Below, piece after piece: positions 24,101-32,890 of a stretch of 64,000 bases of DNA (position 1 is the first letter of the stretch; each line of letters begins with the position of its first letter). The DNA is taken from contig JAHBXX010000005.1 in assembly GCA_019636245.1 (NCBI GenBank), positions 62,001-126,000 of the forward strand, in the 5' to 3' direction. A program made the translations under genes and the position numbers. The stretch is from Planctomycetota bacterium. GTDB lineage: Bacteria > Planctomycetota > UBA1135 > UBA2386. The notes under the pieces were generated by a model that ran no database searches, was not told where the DNA came from, and saw only the letters and a list, made by a program, of their open reading frames with translations.

Positions 24101-27100
24101 CAAGTACCCCGGCAACATGCTGCCCCGGCCGAGCCTGCTGCTGCACCCATGGACGCTGGAGAAGGAGTCCTGGAACGCGGCGGTCGGCCTCGGCGGCGGT
24201 GCCGGCGGCAGGTACGGCGGTCGCGCCTCGGAGAGGCGCCGCGCCGGCGGCGTCGCGAAAGGCGGCCCCGGCGAAGGCGGCGCCGCCGACCTCGGCCGGC
24301 TCGCCAACCTCGACTTCCTGCCGGCGGCAGCGCCGGTGCTGGCGAACCTGCGGCCCGACGCCGACGGGCGCGTGCGCATTCCGCTCGCCGATCTCGGCCA
24401 TGGCCACGTCGTGCACGTCGTCGCGATCGACGGCGACCAGGTCGTGCACGACACGGCGCAGCGGCCGGAGACGCCGCTGCAGCCGCGCACTCGGCACCTG
24501 CGCGAGGCCCTCGACGGCAGCCAGCACTTCGCCGAACAGAAGCGCATCGAGTTCCTGGCCGCCGGCGGCGAGGCCGTGCTCGAGGACGCCCGCGCCGCCC
24601 AGGTGGAGGTCTACGACTCGCTGGCCGGCGTGCATCGCCTGCTGACCACGATCTGCCAGGATCCGGACCTGTCGGCGTTCGCTTTCGTGCTCGACTGGCC
24701 GCGGCTCGGCGACGCCGAGAAGCGCGACCTCTACAGCCGGCACGCCTGCCACGAGCTGCACTTCTTCCTGCACCGCAAGGATCCGCAGTTCTTCGCCGCC
24801 GTCGTGCGGCCGCTGCTGGCCAGCAAGCTGCACAAGACCTTCCTCGACCACTGGCTGCTCGACGACGACCTGCGGGGCTTCCTCGAGCCGTGGCGGTTCG
24901 CGCAGCTGAACCTGATCGAACGCATCCTGCTGGCGCAGCGGCTCGAGGCCGAGGGTCGGCGGGCGATCGCCCGCACGGTGGCGGAGGCGGTCGAACTGCA
25001 GCCGCTGCCGCCGGAGCGTCTCGATGCGTTGTTCCACCTGGCGCTGCGCGGGCGGCAGCTCGACGAACCGGAGACCACCGGCAACGTGGCGCTGCTGCGC
25101 ACCGCGCTGCGCGACGAGCAGCAGAAGCCGGGCGCCGAGGTGCCGCCGCCGGCGGCCGCGGCGCCGGCTCCCGATCCCGGCCGCGCCGAGCGCAGGGACA
25201 AGAAGCAGAACGATGCCGACGATCGCACCGCGGCCGAGAAGCAGGATGTGGCCGCCGCCGAACCGATGGACCAGGGCCGCGCGGTCGACAGCCTGGAGCT
25301 GGCCAAGGAGGTCGAGCAGCGCGCCTCCCATCGGCGCCTCTACCGCGCCGTCCAACCGACGCGCCTGCTCGTCGAACGCAACTACTGGGACCTGACCAAC
25401 GAGGCGACGACGCCCGACCTGGTCGCCCCGAACCGCTTCTGGCGCGACTACGCCACCGCGCCCGCCGGCCAGCCGTTCGCGTCGGCGGCGATCGTCGAGG
25501 CCGGCGGCAGCTTCCTCGAGGCGATGTTCGCCCTCAGCGTGCTCGACCTGCCGTTCACCCCCGGCGAACACGCGGTGACCGCCGACGGCGACCGCCGGCG
25601 GCTGCGCGCGGCGACGCCGCTGCTGCTGGTCCGCAAGGAGGTGACCAGGGTCGAGCCGGCTGGCGACGGCGCGCCGCTGCTGGTCGGCCAGAACTGCTTC
25701 CGCCTCGACGACCGCTACCGCTACGAAGACGGCGAGCGGCGCGATGCCTACGTCGGCGACGAGTTCCTGGTCGACGTCGGTTACGGCTGCCAGGTCGTCG
25801 TCACCAACCCGACCTCGCAGAAGCGCAGCGTCGAGCTGCTGCTGCAGATCCCGGCCGGCGCCCTGCCGCTGCGCTCCGGCTTCTGGACGCGCAGCACGAC
25901 GGTCGAACTGCAGCCGTACGCGACGGCGACCATCGAATACGCGTTCTACTTCCCGGCGCCCGGCGAGTTCGCGCACTATCCGGTGCAGGCGACGGAACGC
26001 GGCCGGCTGGCGGCGTCGGCGACGCCGCGGGCGCTGCGCGTGGTCGCGACGCCGAGCCGGATCGACACCTCGTCGTGGGAGCACGTGTCGCAGCAGGGCT
26101 CGCCCGCCGAGGTGATGGCCCATCTCGACGCCGCCAACGTGCGCCGTCTCGACCTCGCGAAGGTCGCCTGGCGGCTGCGCGACCGCGAGTTCTTCACGAC
26201 GCTGCTGACGCGGCTGCGCGCCCGGCACGCCTTCGACGCGACGCTGTGGTCCTACGGCCTGCTGCATCGCGACGCCGGCGCGACGCGGGAGTTCCTGCAG
26301 CACGCCGACGGCTTCGTCGCCGACTGCGGCCCATGGCTGCAGTCGCCGCTGCTGTCGATCGACGCGATCGAACACAAGCGCTACCAGCACCTCGAGCTGG
26401 ACCCGCTCGTGCACCAGCGAGCCCACCGCCTCGGCAGCCGCCACGTGATCGGCAACGCCGACCTCGCGCAACAGTACCGCTCGTTGATGGACCTGCTCGG
26501 CTACCGCGAGCGTCTCGACCACGACGACTGGACCGCGGTCACCTACTACCTGCTGCTGCAGGACCGGATCGACGAGGCGCTGGCCACGTTCGCCCGCATC
26601 GATCCGGATCGGGTGCGCACGCGCCTGCAGTACGACTACCTCGCCGCCTACACCGGCTTCTTCACCGGCGACCGCGCCCGCGCGCGCCGCATCGCCGAGG
26701 GCTACCGCGACCACCCGGTGCTGCACTGGCGGCAGCGCTTCACCGAGGTGCTGGCGCACCTCGACGAGGCCGAAGGCCGCGCCAGCCCCGGCGGCGCCGA
26801 CGCCGTGCCGGCCGACCTCGCCGCCACCGCGCCGTCGCTCGAGCTCGCCCTGGACGGCCGCCGCGCGACGATCGCCTACCGCAACCTGCCGCAGTGCGAG
26901 GTGCGCTACTACGAGCTCGACGTCGAGTTCGCGTTCTCGTCGCAGCCGTTCGCCAACGAGGACGGCACGTCGGCCGCGTTCGTGCGGCCGAACCTCAGCG
27001 AGGTCAGGGACCTGCCCGCCGGCGGCCGCGAGCTGGCGTTCGAGCTGCCGGAGCGGTTCCACCAGAAGAACGTGCTCGTCGAGGTGCGCGGCGCCGGCCT

Positions 27101-27404
27101 GGTGCGGTCGCGCACCTACTTCGCCAACGCCCTGCAGGTGCGCTTCCTCGAGTCGTGGGGCCAGGTCGCGGTCAGCGAGCCGGGCGCCAACACGCCGCTG
27201 CCGAAGACCTACGTCAAGGTGTTCGCCAAGCTGCCCAACGGCCGGGTGCGGTTCCACAAGGACGGCTACACCGACCTGCGCGGCCGCTTCGACTACGCGT
27301 CGGTGTCGGACGACCCCAACCAGGGCGCGGTGCGCTACGCGGTGCTGGTGCTCGACGACCAGCGCGGCGCGGTGATCCGCGAGGTGGCGCCGCCGACGCG
27401 CTGA
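21126..27404 (+). CDS. Giant secreted protein, 2092 aa, possibly alpha-2-macroglobulin-like in architecture
   Basis: Residues 1-24 form a signal peptide (LLAFAALAAGLAAQG). Residues ~25-430 are helical. From ~430 the chain is a series of beta-sandwich-like blocks (for example VVELVGNGISSRAVVHKGG; VERESLVAGRKARLVVRPQL), then a Gly-rich linker (~1018-1055), a helical part, and a charged Pro/Lys-rich linker (~1331-1390). After that comes a block with LLLQIPAGALPLRSG and EYAFYFPAPGEFAHYPVQAT (~1575-1625), a TPR-like helical region, and a final beta domain. The string of Ig-like domains around helical parts recalls bacterial alpha-2-macroglobulins, but I see no CxEQ thioester motif. Function is not established. 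Start ATG 21126 is chosen for the signal peptide. Confidence 0.75.
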   Translation: MNAIRCRPHALLAFAALAAGLAAQGTPIGFEETYALAPDRAKAVATLLPGTDDWYYYHCRERLDARDFATVRAVMPAWIQRHGRGPRVVEIENREALLSFGDDPDRTYAFLRDRLGLRFDHQRVVPGERSDLPTQLDPALLSPATLTGRALQRHRETVDGFTNRALPALLASNLDGNRLRSLLTRLARPDVDNLPAMVVRDLDHPQSRGFGSLAVHRELRLAQLEECVRLRPALLQERAFVDAYLRRLQPGADADWRRDPAARAAHLARLWQFAQRLPPAHNSLKAHVLFHWLQHDLTQGAPDKDRFLAYIRLPRRSALAAEGHLLRHQQRPQEYVDGASPFATGLAPIGDDTALLRACLEHFFAREDGYAAYAEFLRDDWLKTVLAETKLLLGQGDMERWYSMLADPAQLERLERRVEIDFAATSRTHYAAAEAVRLDVDVKNVPTLLLKVFAIDSFRYHVEKQREVDATIELDGVVPNHEQTFTYAEPPLRRVRRSFDLPMLREPGTYVVELVGNGISSRAVVHKGGLRHVERTAAAGHLFRVYDEAGAPQPQASIWFGGRDYTANADGEILLPFSTAPGQRVAVLHQGNRSSVATFDHRSETYALTGAVHVERESLVAGRKARLVVRPQLRLGDHPVSLKLLQEATLRLTARDLDGRETRQELRDLQLVDDRELAHDFTVPERLVSLRVALHGKVKNLAGDDVRLHGGDAVFEVNGIDATTATSGLLLLRTADGYALEARGKDGEPKAGLTCQLQLRHRDYTDPVEVALQTDAQGRIRLGELRAIESLAVQSAAGIGGQFELPRAACRLPTALHGLAGETLRLPYQGTAREPSRAEFSLLGVERDEFSRLALADGFLELRGLEPGDYELSLHEGGAVIPVRVTRGARDGAWLVGRERVLEASPPAPLHLRSIEIGERELVVRVANATAGTRVHVTATRFLPAFPLFDDLLGAAPRTAIAADTEPVASTYQSGRQLGDEYRYVLERRFATKYPGNMLPRPSLLLHPWTLEKESWNAAVGLGGGAGGRYGGRASERRRAGGVAKGGPGEGGAADLGRLANLDFLPAAAPVLANLRPDADGRVRIPLADLGHGHVVHVVAIDGDQVVHDTAQRPETPLQPRTRHLREALDGSQHFAEQKRIEFLAAGGEAVLEDARAAQVEVYDSLAGVHRLLTTICQDPDLSAFAFVLDWPRLGDAEKRDLYSRHACHELHFFLHRKDPQFFAAVVRPLLASKLHKTFLDHWLLDDDLRGFLEPWRFAQLNLIERILLAQRLEAEGRRAIARTVAEAVELQPLPPERLDALFHLALRGRQLDEPETTGNVALLRTALRDEQQKPGAEVPPPAAAAPAPDPGRAERRDKKQNDADDRTAAEKQDVAAAEPMDQGRAVDSLELAKEVEQRASHRRLYRAVQPTRLLVERNYWDLTNEATTPDLVAPNRFWRDYATAPAGQPFASAAIVEAGGSFLEAMFALSVLDLPFTPGEHAVTADGDRRRLRAATPLLLVRKEVTRVEPAGDGAPLLVGQNCFRLDDRYRYEDGERRDAYVGDEFLVDVGYGCQVVVTNPTSQKRSVELLLQIPAGALPLRSGFWTRSTTVELQPYATATIEYAFYFPAPGEFAHYPVQATERGRLAASATPRALRVVATPSRIDTSSWEHVSQQGSPAEVMAHLDAANVRRLDLAKVAWRLRDREFFTTLLTRLRARHAFDATLWSYGLLHRDAGATREFLQHADGFVADCGPWLQSPLLSIDAIEHKRYQHLELDPLVHQRAHRLGSRHVIGNADLAQQYRSLMDLLGYRERLDHDDWTAVTYYLLLQDRIDEALATFARIDPDRVRTRLQYDYLAAYTGFFTGDRARARRIAEGYRDHPVLHWRQRFTEVLAHLDEAEGRASPGGADAVPADLAATAPSLELALDGRRATIAYRNLPQCEVRYYELDVEFAFSSQPFANEDGTSAAFVRPNLSEVRDLPAGGRELAFELPERFHQKNVLVEVRGAGLVRSRTYFANALQVRFLESWGQVAVSEPGANTPLPKTYVKVFAKLPNGRVRFHKDGYTDLRGRFDYASVSDDPNQGAVRYAVLVLDDQRGAVIREVAPPTR

Positions 27405-27430
27405 AGCGCCGGCCGCTCACCGACCGGGGA

Positions 27431-28138
27431 TCACGAGCCGCCGTTGTCGAGCGGGGCGCCGCTGCTGGCGCCCTGCTTCGGCGGCCCCTGCTTCGGTCGC
27501 TTGCTCGGCTTCTTGCCATTGCAGCTCTTGCAGCCCTTGCACTGGCACGGCAGCGGCAGGCCCTGCAGTTCCTCCATGTCCATGCGCGCCAGCCGGATCG
27601 CCGCCTCGAGGTCGGCGCGGCGCGCGGCGGCCGCGCCTTCGTCGGCAGCCTGCTCGGCGAGCAACCGCCAGTTCTGCCGCGCGGCCTCGATCTCGGGCTC
27701 CCACTGCTCGCGCGGCAGGCCTTCCAGCCGCATCAGCCAGGTGGTGTAGAACTGCGCCCGCGCCAGCTCCTGCCGCGCCTCGGCGAGCAGCCGCGTGTCG
27801 GCGGCGGATTCGCCCTCCATCTGCTCGACCAGGGTGGCGAGCTCCTCACGCGCCGTCGGCAACTCGCTGGACTGCATGCGCGCCTTGTTCAGTTCGAGCC
27901 GCAGGCGCTGCGTGAACGACGGGCCGACGAGGTCGTCGGCGTTCGCCGGCAGCTTGCCGAGCCCCTCCTCGTAGAGGCGCACGGCCGCCGACCACTCGCC
28001 GGCGGCGGCCGCCTCGTGCGCGGCCACCAGCGATGCGTCCGCCGCCTCCATCGCCGCCAGGTCCTGGCCGGGACCTTCGTGGAACGCCCACGCGCCGATC
28101 GGCAGAAGCAGCCAGCCCACCAACAGCATGTTTCGCAT
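27431..28138 (-). CDS. Secreted helical protein with Cys/Lys-rich tail, downstream of Bat genes
   Basis: 235 aa. A strong GGAGG at 28144-28148 precedes two ATGs (28141 and 28138); the spacing favours 28138. Residues 1-19 are a signal peptide (LLVGWLLLPIGAWAF). Residues ~25-190 are amphipathic helices of TPR or coiled-coil type (ASLVAAHEAAAAGEWSAAVRLYEEGL). The tail has CQCKGCKSCNGKK followed by Lys/Pro-rich residues, a possible metal-binding or redox site. It lies 128 bp after the second VWA gene, on the same strand, where some Bat operons encode the TPR protein BatC. Equivalence to BatC is inference. Confidence 0.65.
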   Translation of the reverse strand: MRNMLLVGWLLLPIGAWAFHEGPGQDLAAMEAADASLVAAHEAAAAGEWSAAVRLYEEGLGKLPANADDLVGPSFTQRLRLELNKARMQSSELPTAREELATLVEQMEGESAADTRLLAEARQELARAQFYTTWLMRLEGLPREQWEPEIEAARQNWRLLAEQAADEGAAAARRADLEAAIRLARMDMEELQGLPLPCQCKGCKSCNGKKPSKRPKQGPPKQGASSGAPLDNGGS

Positions 28139-28266
28139 CATGGCCTCCGGGAAGGGTCGCCCGGGGTCGCCGGGCGAGCCGACAGTGTATCGACCGGCCG
28201 CCGCCGGAGAGAACACCCCCTGGGCCGTCCGTGCCCGCCGCCCCCTCCCTGCCTCCTCCGGCCCCC

Positions 28267-29229
28267 TCAGGGCGCCGTCGATGCGGGCGGCCAGCGGGTG
28301 CCGAACGCGTGCAGCAGCAGCGGCAGCAGCGCCAGCAGCGCGCTGCCCAGCACCGTCGCCAGCAGGGCGTACTCCCGCCTGGTGAGCCGCTCGACCAGCG
28401 GCTTGCGGGCATCGGCGGCCGCCGCGGCGAGCACGTCGCTCGGCACCTGCCGCTTGTTGCCGTTGTGGAACTCGCCGCCGAGCCGGGTCGCCACCTGGCG
28501 CAGGGTGCTGGCGTCCTGCCGCGACTGGTGGCCGGCGATGAACTTGCCGGCCACGTGGTCGCCGACGCCGATCACCAGCGTGCCGCCGATCGACGGCGGC
28601 AATTCGGGCATGCCGGTGGCGGGCACGGTGTCGCCGTCGCTGACGATCACCAGCATCGCCGAGCGCGGCCGCCATGGCCGGGCGATGCGCGCCGCCTCGG
28701 CGATGCCGTCGAACAGCTTCGTGCTGCCGGTCGGGAAGGCGTAGCGCATGTCGACCGAACCGAGCAGGTGGCGCACCAGTTCGACGTCCTTGGTGTCCTC
28801 GACGACGGGCTTGGCGCCGTTGTAGGTCGCGACGACGGTGATCTTGAACTTGCCGATCGGCACGCGGGCGAACAGCGATTCGACCAGGTCCTTGGCCCGT
28901 TCGGCGCGTGTCTGGTCGCCGTTCGGACCGGCATCCCGCAGCAGCATGCTCGGCGACACGTCGTAGACCAGGACCAGGTGGCGCCATTCCTCCTCCGGCA
29001 CCTCGCCGGCCTGGTGCACGCGCGGCTCCACCAGCAGCAGCGTCACCAGCCCCCAGGCGAGCCCGGCGTGGGCCAGCACGCGCAGCCACGGCACCGCCGC
29101 GACCCAGCCGGCGGCGCGCGCCCGCGGCCCGAACAGCAGATGGCCGAGGCGGCGCAGACGACGCCGGTGCAGCAGTTCGCCGACCACGGCCAGCAGCCCG
29201 GCGGCGAGCGCGCTGCCCTCGGCTACCAC
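28267..29229 (-). CDS. VWA-domain membrane protein (BatA/BatB-like)
   Basis: 320 aa. Two N-terminal hydrophobic stretches (~5-20 and ~50-67) are followed by a von Willebrand A domain whose MIDAS motif is D90-V-S92-P-S94 in VLVYDVSPSML. A membrane segment (YALLATVLGSALLALLPLLLH) lies near the C-terminus. The GTG at 29229 is the likely start: it overlaps the preceding VWA gene by 7 bp. Bat VWA proteins act with MoxR chaperones at the inner membrane, commonly in stress tolerance or assembly of surface machinery; the target here is unknown. Confidence 0.8.
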   Translation of the reverse strand: MVAEGSALAAGLLAVVGELLHRRRLRRLGHLLFGPRARAAGWVAAVPWLRVLAHAGLAWGLVTLLLVEPRVHQAGEVPEEEWRHLVLVYDVSPSMLLRDAGPNGDQTRAERAKDLVESLFARVPIGKFKITVVATYNGAKPVVEDTKDVELVRHLLGSVDMRYAFPTGSTKLFDGIAEAARIARPWRPRSAMLVIVSDGDTVPATGMPELPPSIGGTLVIGVGDHVAGKFIAGHQSRQDASTLRQVATRLGGEFHNGNKRQVPSDVLAAAAADARKPLVERLTRREYALLATVLGSALLALLPLLLHAFGTRWPPASTAP

Positions 29230-30134
29230 GGCGTGTACCTCAAGCCGAGCTGCACCAGGGCGTAGAGACCGAGCACCGCCAGCCCGGCGATCGCGAACGG
29301 CAGGAACCAGTCGACGACCTCGGCGGCGCTCAGTTCGAGCTTCGCCTTGGTCATCTGGTCGATGCGTTCGAACACGTGCTTCAGCGCCCTCGTGTCGCCG
29401 GGATTGAACACCTCGCCGCCGGTCAGCCGCGCCAGGTTGACGATCTCGCCGCGCGCCTCCTCCTCCTGGATGTTGACGGCGAACAGCACGATGCCGTCGC
29501 GCTTCAGCCGCCTGGCGATGTCGATCTCCGCCCCCTGCTCCAGGTCGCTGCTGAAGCCGTCGGTGACGAGGATCAGCATGCGATCGCCGTCGCTGCGCGA
29601 GGCCAGCACCTCGCGGCAACCGAGCACCGCCTTGCCGATCTCGGTGCCGCCGAACCCGGGCGGCGCGTGCTCCGGCCGCATGAACGGCACCGAGCAGCGG
29701 AAGGCCGACGGGTCGTTCGTCAGCGGCACCCAGTGCAGGTAGTTGTTGCCGAAGAACGTCAGGCCGAACGAGTCGCCGGTGCGGTAGTCGAGGAAGTCGT
29801 TGATCGCCGCCATCGCCGCGTCGTAGCGGCTGCCGTTGCCGAAGCGCGCCGTCATCGAACCGGAGATGTCGACGCAGAACTGGATGTTGGTCAGCGCACG
29901 CTTCTGCCGCGGCGCCGCCAGCTCCTGCGGCAGCGCCAGCAGCAGCACGGCGACCGCGAGCAGCAACGCCGGCAGCGACTCGCCGAGGCCGAGCGCCGCG
30001 CGCAGCCATGGGCCGCCGCCACGGCCGCCGTGGTCGAACGGCAGCGCGGTGCGTCGGCCCTGCCGCTGCCAGACCCAGCCCAGGTGCAGCAGCGGCAACG
30101 CCAGCAGCAGCAGCAGCCAGGGCCTACCGAACAT
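29223..30134 (-). CDS. VWA-domain membrane protein (BatA/BatB-like)
   Basis: 303 aa. Two N-terminal membrane segments (~6-22 and ~54-70), a VWA domain with intact MIDAS D89-I-S91-G-S93 in FCVDISGSMT, TDGFSSD as the later metal ligand region, and a C-terminal membrane helix (FLPFAIAGLAVLGLYAL). ATG at 30134 has a good GAGGAG ribosome-binding site and overlaps the end of the upstream gene by 11 bp. Together with the following VWA gene it makes the BatA/BatB pair of a MoxR operon; which is A and which is B is not certain. Confidence 0.85.
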   Translation of the reverse strand: MFGRPWLLLLLALPLLHLGWVWQRQGRRTALPFDHGGRGGGPWLRAALGLGESLPALLLAVAVLLLALPQELAAPRQKRALTNIQFCVDISGSMTARFGNGSRYDAAMAAINDFLDYRTGDSFGLTFFGNNYLHWVPLTNDPSAFRCSVPFMRPEHAPPGFGGTEIGKAVLGCREVLASRSDGDRMLILVTDGFSSDLEQGAEIDIARRLKRDGIVLFAVNIQEEEARGEIVNLARLTGGEVFNPGDTRALKHVFERIDQMTKAKLELSAAEVVDWFLPFAIAGLAVLGLYALVQLGLRYTPW

Positions 30135-30945
30135 CGCTCCTCGCCTCGAAGTCCGCGGCGGCGACGGTGCGGTAGGGCTGCAGCAGCGCGGCGAGGTCGA
30201 GCGCCGCCGGCGGCGTCGGCTGGTGCAGCCAGGCCTCCACCTGCCGCAGCAGCGCGCCCGCCTCCGCATCGGCCCGGATCGCCGCGACGGCCGCCGCCGC
30301 CGTGCGATCGCGCAGGCCCAGCCGCGCCCGCCAGAACGCGACCAGCAGCCGTTCGAGTTCGGCCTTGGCGGCGGCGTCGGCCTCGCCGCCGGCGACCGCC
30401 TCGACCAGCGGCCGCATGCGATCGGCCAGCGACGGCGGCACCGGCGCCGCGACGCGCGGACGCCGCCAGCGCCGGCCGACGAACAGGATCAGCACGAGGC
30501 CGATGGCCCACGCCACCGCCACGCCGATCTGCAGCGCCGAGTAGCCGAGCGAGCGCGGCGGCGCGACCGGCTTCGCTTCGCCGGGGTCCATCGCCCCGTG
30601 CGGCAGCACGCTGGTCACCGTGACCGGCAGCGGCGCGAGACCGGTCGTCGGCGAGCCGTCCTTGCGGGCGAGGTACTGCATCAGGTCGTGGCGACCGGGC
30701 ACGAGTCCGGTCCACTCGAGGTCGTAGCGGTGGTGTTCGCCGTGCGGCCAGACCGCCAGCACGCGAAGCACCACCGGCGCCTTGTGGTCGGTCGGCGCCG
30801 CCACGAGCTCGCTGCCGGCGAGCACGACCTGCTCGATGCGGGACCGCATGCCGACGCTGGCGCTGCGTTCGTCGCGCGACTGCGGCGCCGCCGCCAGCGC
30901 CAGCGACGCCAGCAGCAGCAGGGCACCACCTCGGCCCGGCTTCAC
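30124..30945 (-). CDS. DUF4381/BatD-like membrane protein of the MoxR operon
   Basis: 273 aa. N-terminal signal peptide (~7-20), a periplasmic beta-type domain of ~110 residues (VVLRVLAVWPHGEHHRYDLEWTGLVPG), one membrane helix at ~140-160 (LQIGVAVAWAIGLVLILFV), and a cytoplasmic helical tail. This order, and the position between DUF58 and VWA genes, fits the DUF4381 or short-BatD place in MoxR operons. The GTG start at 30945 overlaps the DUF58 stop by 4 bp and has a GGGGGCGAG ahead of it. Family placement is by layout and context, so moderate. Confidence 0.6.
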   Translation of the reverse strand: MKPGRGGALLLLASLALAAAPQSRDERSASVGMRSRIEQVVLAGSELVAAPTDHKAPVVLRVLAVWPHGEHHRYDLEWTGLVPGRHDLMQYLARKDGSPTTGLAPLPVTVTSVLPHGAMDPGEAKPVAPPRSLGYSALQIGVAVAWAIGLVLILFVGRRWRRPRVAAPVPPSLADRMRPLVEAVAGGEADAAAKAELERLLVAFWRARLGLRDRTAAAAVAAIRADAEAGALLRQVEAWLHQPTPPAALDLAALLQPYRTVAAADFEARSDVR

Positions 30946-31856
30946 CTCGCCCCCCGGCCGGCGAGGCCACGCTGGCGCAGGAAGTGCCGCAGCCGGTGCA
31001 CGAACGGCTGGTCGGTGCGGATCAGGAAATGGTCGACGCGGCCGCGCCGCAGTTCCTGCTCGACGCGGGCCGGATCGACCAACGGCAGGCCGGATGCCAC
31101 CAGCCCGCGTCCGGTCTCGGCCTCGCGGGCGCGCACGAACCCGCCGCCGCGCAGGCCGACTTCGGCCGGATCCTGCAGCTGGATCGCCACGACCTCGTGC
31201 TGCTGGCCGAGCAGCGCCAGCGCGCGCACGGCGTCCGGCTCGTGCAGGTCCGAGCACACGAACACCAGCGACCGGCTGACCAGCGTCGGCCGCAGTTCGG
31301 CGAGCCGCCGCGCCAGTCGCGTCCGTTCGTGGAAGCCGTGGCGACGCAGCCGCAGCAGCCACTGCAGCACCTGGTCCTTGGCCAGGCTCGGTTCGATGCG
31401 CAGCTCCCGCGAGCCGCCGCCGAGCACGCCGACCGGGCTGGTGCGGTCCAGGCAGGCCAGCGCGAGGCCGCCCGCGACGTGCAACGCCAGCTCGTACTTG
31501 CTGGTCGGGGTCGACGAAACCACCATCGACGCCGAGGTGTCGATCAGGAACCACGCCGGGATGCGGCGCGGCGCCTCGTACTCCTTGACGTGCACCTCGC
31601 CCGTGCGCGCCGTCACGCGCCAGTCGATCGCCTTGATCGGATCGCCGGGCAGGTAGGGGCGCGACTGCACGTAGTCGATGCCCGAACCGAGGAAGCGCGA
31701 ACCGTCGAGGCCGTAGGTCAGATCGTCGGCGAGCCGCCGGACGGCGATGACGAACTTGCGCGCCGCCAACGGCTCGACCTTGCGCAACAGTCCGGGCAGC
31801 TCCCGCTCGCGCGCGCGGGTGCCGCCGGCACGGGCATGGCGGTCCGGCGCGATCAT
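30942..31856 (-). CDS. DUF58-domain protein
   Basis: 304 aa, partner of MoxR ATPases. The DUF58 signature is clear: SGIDYVQSRPYLPGDPIKAIDWRV (residues ~58-81) then ARTGEVHVKEYE. It is followed by a VWA-like MIDAS DTSAS at 106-110 and a second half of VWA fold (LVFVCSDLHEPD). No membrane segment is seen. The ATG overlaps the moxR stop as ATGA, and its own stop overlaps the next gene, so translation of this run is likely coupled. Confidence 0.9.
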   Translation of the reverse strand: MIAPDRHARAGGTRARERELPGLLRKVEPLAARKFVIAVRRLADDLTYGLDGSRFLGSGIDYVQSRPYLPGDPIKAIDWRVTARTGEVHVKEYEAPRRIPAWFLIDTSASMVVSSTPTSKYELALHVAGGLALACLDRTSPVGVLGGGSRELRIEPSLAKDQVLQWLLRLRRHGFHERTRLARRLAELRPTLVSRSLVFVCSDLHEPDAVRALALLGQQHEVVAIQLQDPAEVGLRGGGFVRAREAETGRGLVASGLPLVDPARVEQELRRGRVDHFLIRTDQPFVHRLRHFLRQRGLAGRGAR

Positions 31857-32854
31857 CGCGGCGACTCGGTCAGGATCTCCTGCAGCACCTGCGGCGCCGT
31901 GCAGCCCTCGGCGAGCGCCTCGTAGCCCAGGCGCATGCGGTGCAGCATCACGTCCTCGGCCAGCGCGAACAGGTCCTCGGGCAGCACGTAGTCGCGGCCG
32001 TGGATCAGGGCCCTGGCCCGCGACGCCTTGACCAGCGAGATGCCGGCGCGCGGACTGCAGCCCAGCTCCAGCTTCGGGTGGCGCCGCGTGCGGTTCACGA
32101 TCTCGACCGTGTGCTCCAGGAAGGCCTCGCTGACGTGCACCTGCTGCACGTCCTCCATCGCCCGCACCAGCCGGTCGGCGCTGCCCGATGCCTGTTCGCC
32201 GAGCACGTCGAACTCGGTGCGCGCGACCGCGCCCTTGCCGTCGCGGCGCACGCCGAGCGCGGCGTTGCGGCGCAGCACCTCCTTCTCGTCGGCCGGCGTC
32301 AGGTACTCGAGGCGGTGCAGCAGCATGAACCGATCGAGCTGCGCCTCCGGCAGCTCGAAGGTGCCCGCCTGCTCGACCGGGTTCTGCGTCGCGATGACCA
32401 GGAACGGCGCCGGCAACGGGTAGCTCTGGTTGCCGATCGTGACCCGTCGCTCTTGCATCGCCTCGAGCAGCGCGCTCTGCACCTTCGGCGCCGCGCGGTT
32501 GATCTCGTCGGCGAGCAGCAGGTTGGTGAAGATCGGTCCCTTGTGGGTGCGGAACTCGTGCGTCTTCTGGTCGAGGATCTCCGAGCCGACGATGTCGGAC
32601 GGCAACAGGTCGATCGTGAACTGGATGCGGGCGAAGGCCAGATCGACCGTCTTCGACACCGCCGCCACCAGCAGCGTCTTCGCCAGCCCCGGCACACCCT
32701 GGAGCAGCAGATGGCCGGAGGTCAGCAGCGCGATCAGCACGCGCTCGACGACGACGTCCTGGCCGACGACGACGCTGGCGACGCGGCTGCGGATCTCGTG
32801 CAGGAACTCGCGGGTCTCGGCGAAGCGGGCCGAGGAGGGTTGGACGGCGGTCAT
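31853..32854 (-). CDS. moxR: MoxR-family AAA+ ATPase
   Basis: 333 aa. Walker A GVPGLAKT at 53-60, Walker B LLLADEIN with Asp116-Glu117, sensor I TQNPVEQAGTFELPEAQLDRF, and the arginine-finger/sensor II region (SPRAGISLVKASRARAL). MoxR proteins are chaperone-like ATPases that work with VWA proteins, for example in metal-cofactor insertion into extracytoplasmic enzymes. It starts 36 bp after the end of the 1282-aa gene and overlaps the DUF58 gene, so it probably heads or lies within a single operon. Confidence 0.95.
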   Translation of the reverse strand: MTAVQPSSARFAETREFLHEIRSRVASVVVGQDVVVERVLIALLTSGHLLLQGVPGLAKTLLVAAVSKTVDLAFARIQFTIDLLPSDIVGSEILDQKTHEFRTHKGPIFTNLLLADEINRAAPKVQSALLEAMQERRVTIGNQSYPLPAPFLVIATQNPVEQAGTFELPEAQLDRFMLLHRLEYLTPADEKEVLRRNAALGVRRDGKGAVARTEFDVLGEQASGSADRLVRAMEDVQQVHVSEAFLEHTVEIVNRTRRHPKLELGCSPRAGISLVKASRARALIHGRDYVLPEDLFALAEDVMLHRMRLGYEALAEGCTAPQVLQEILTESPR

Positions 32855-32890
32855 GGTGGCGGAGCTGCGTTCGGTCGGGGAAGGGCCGGC

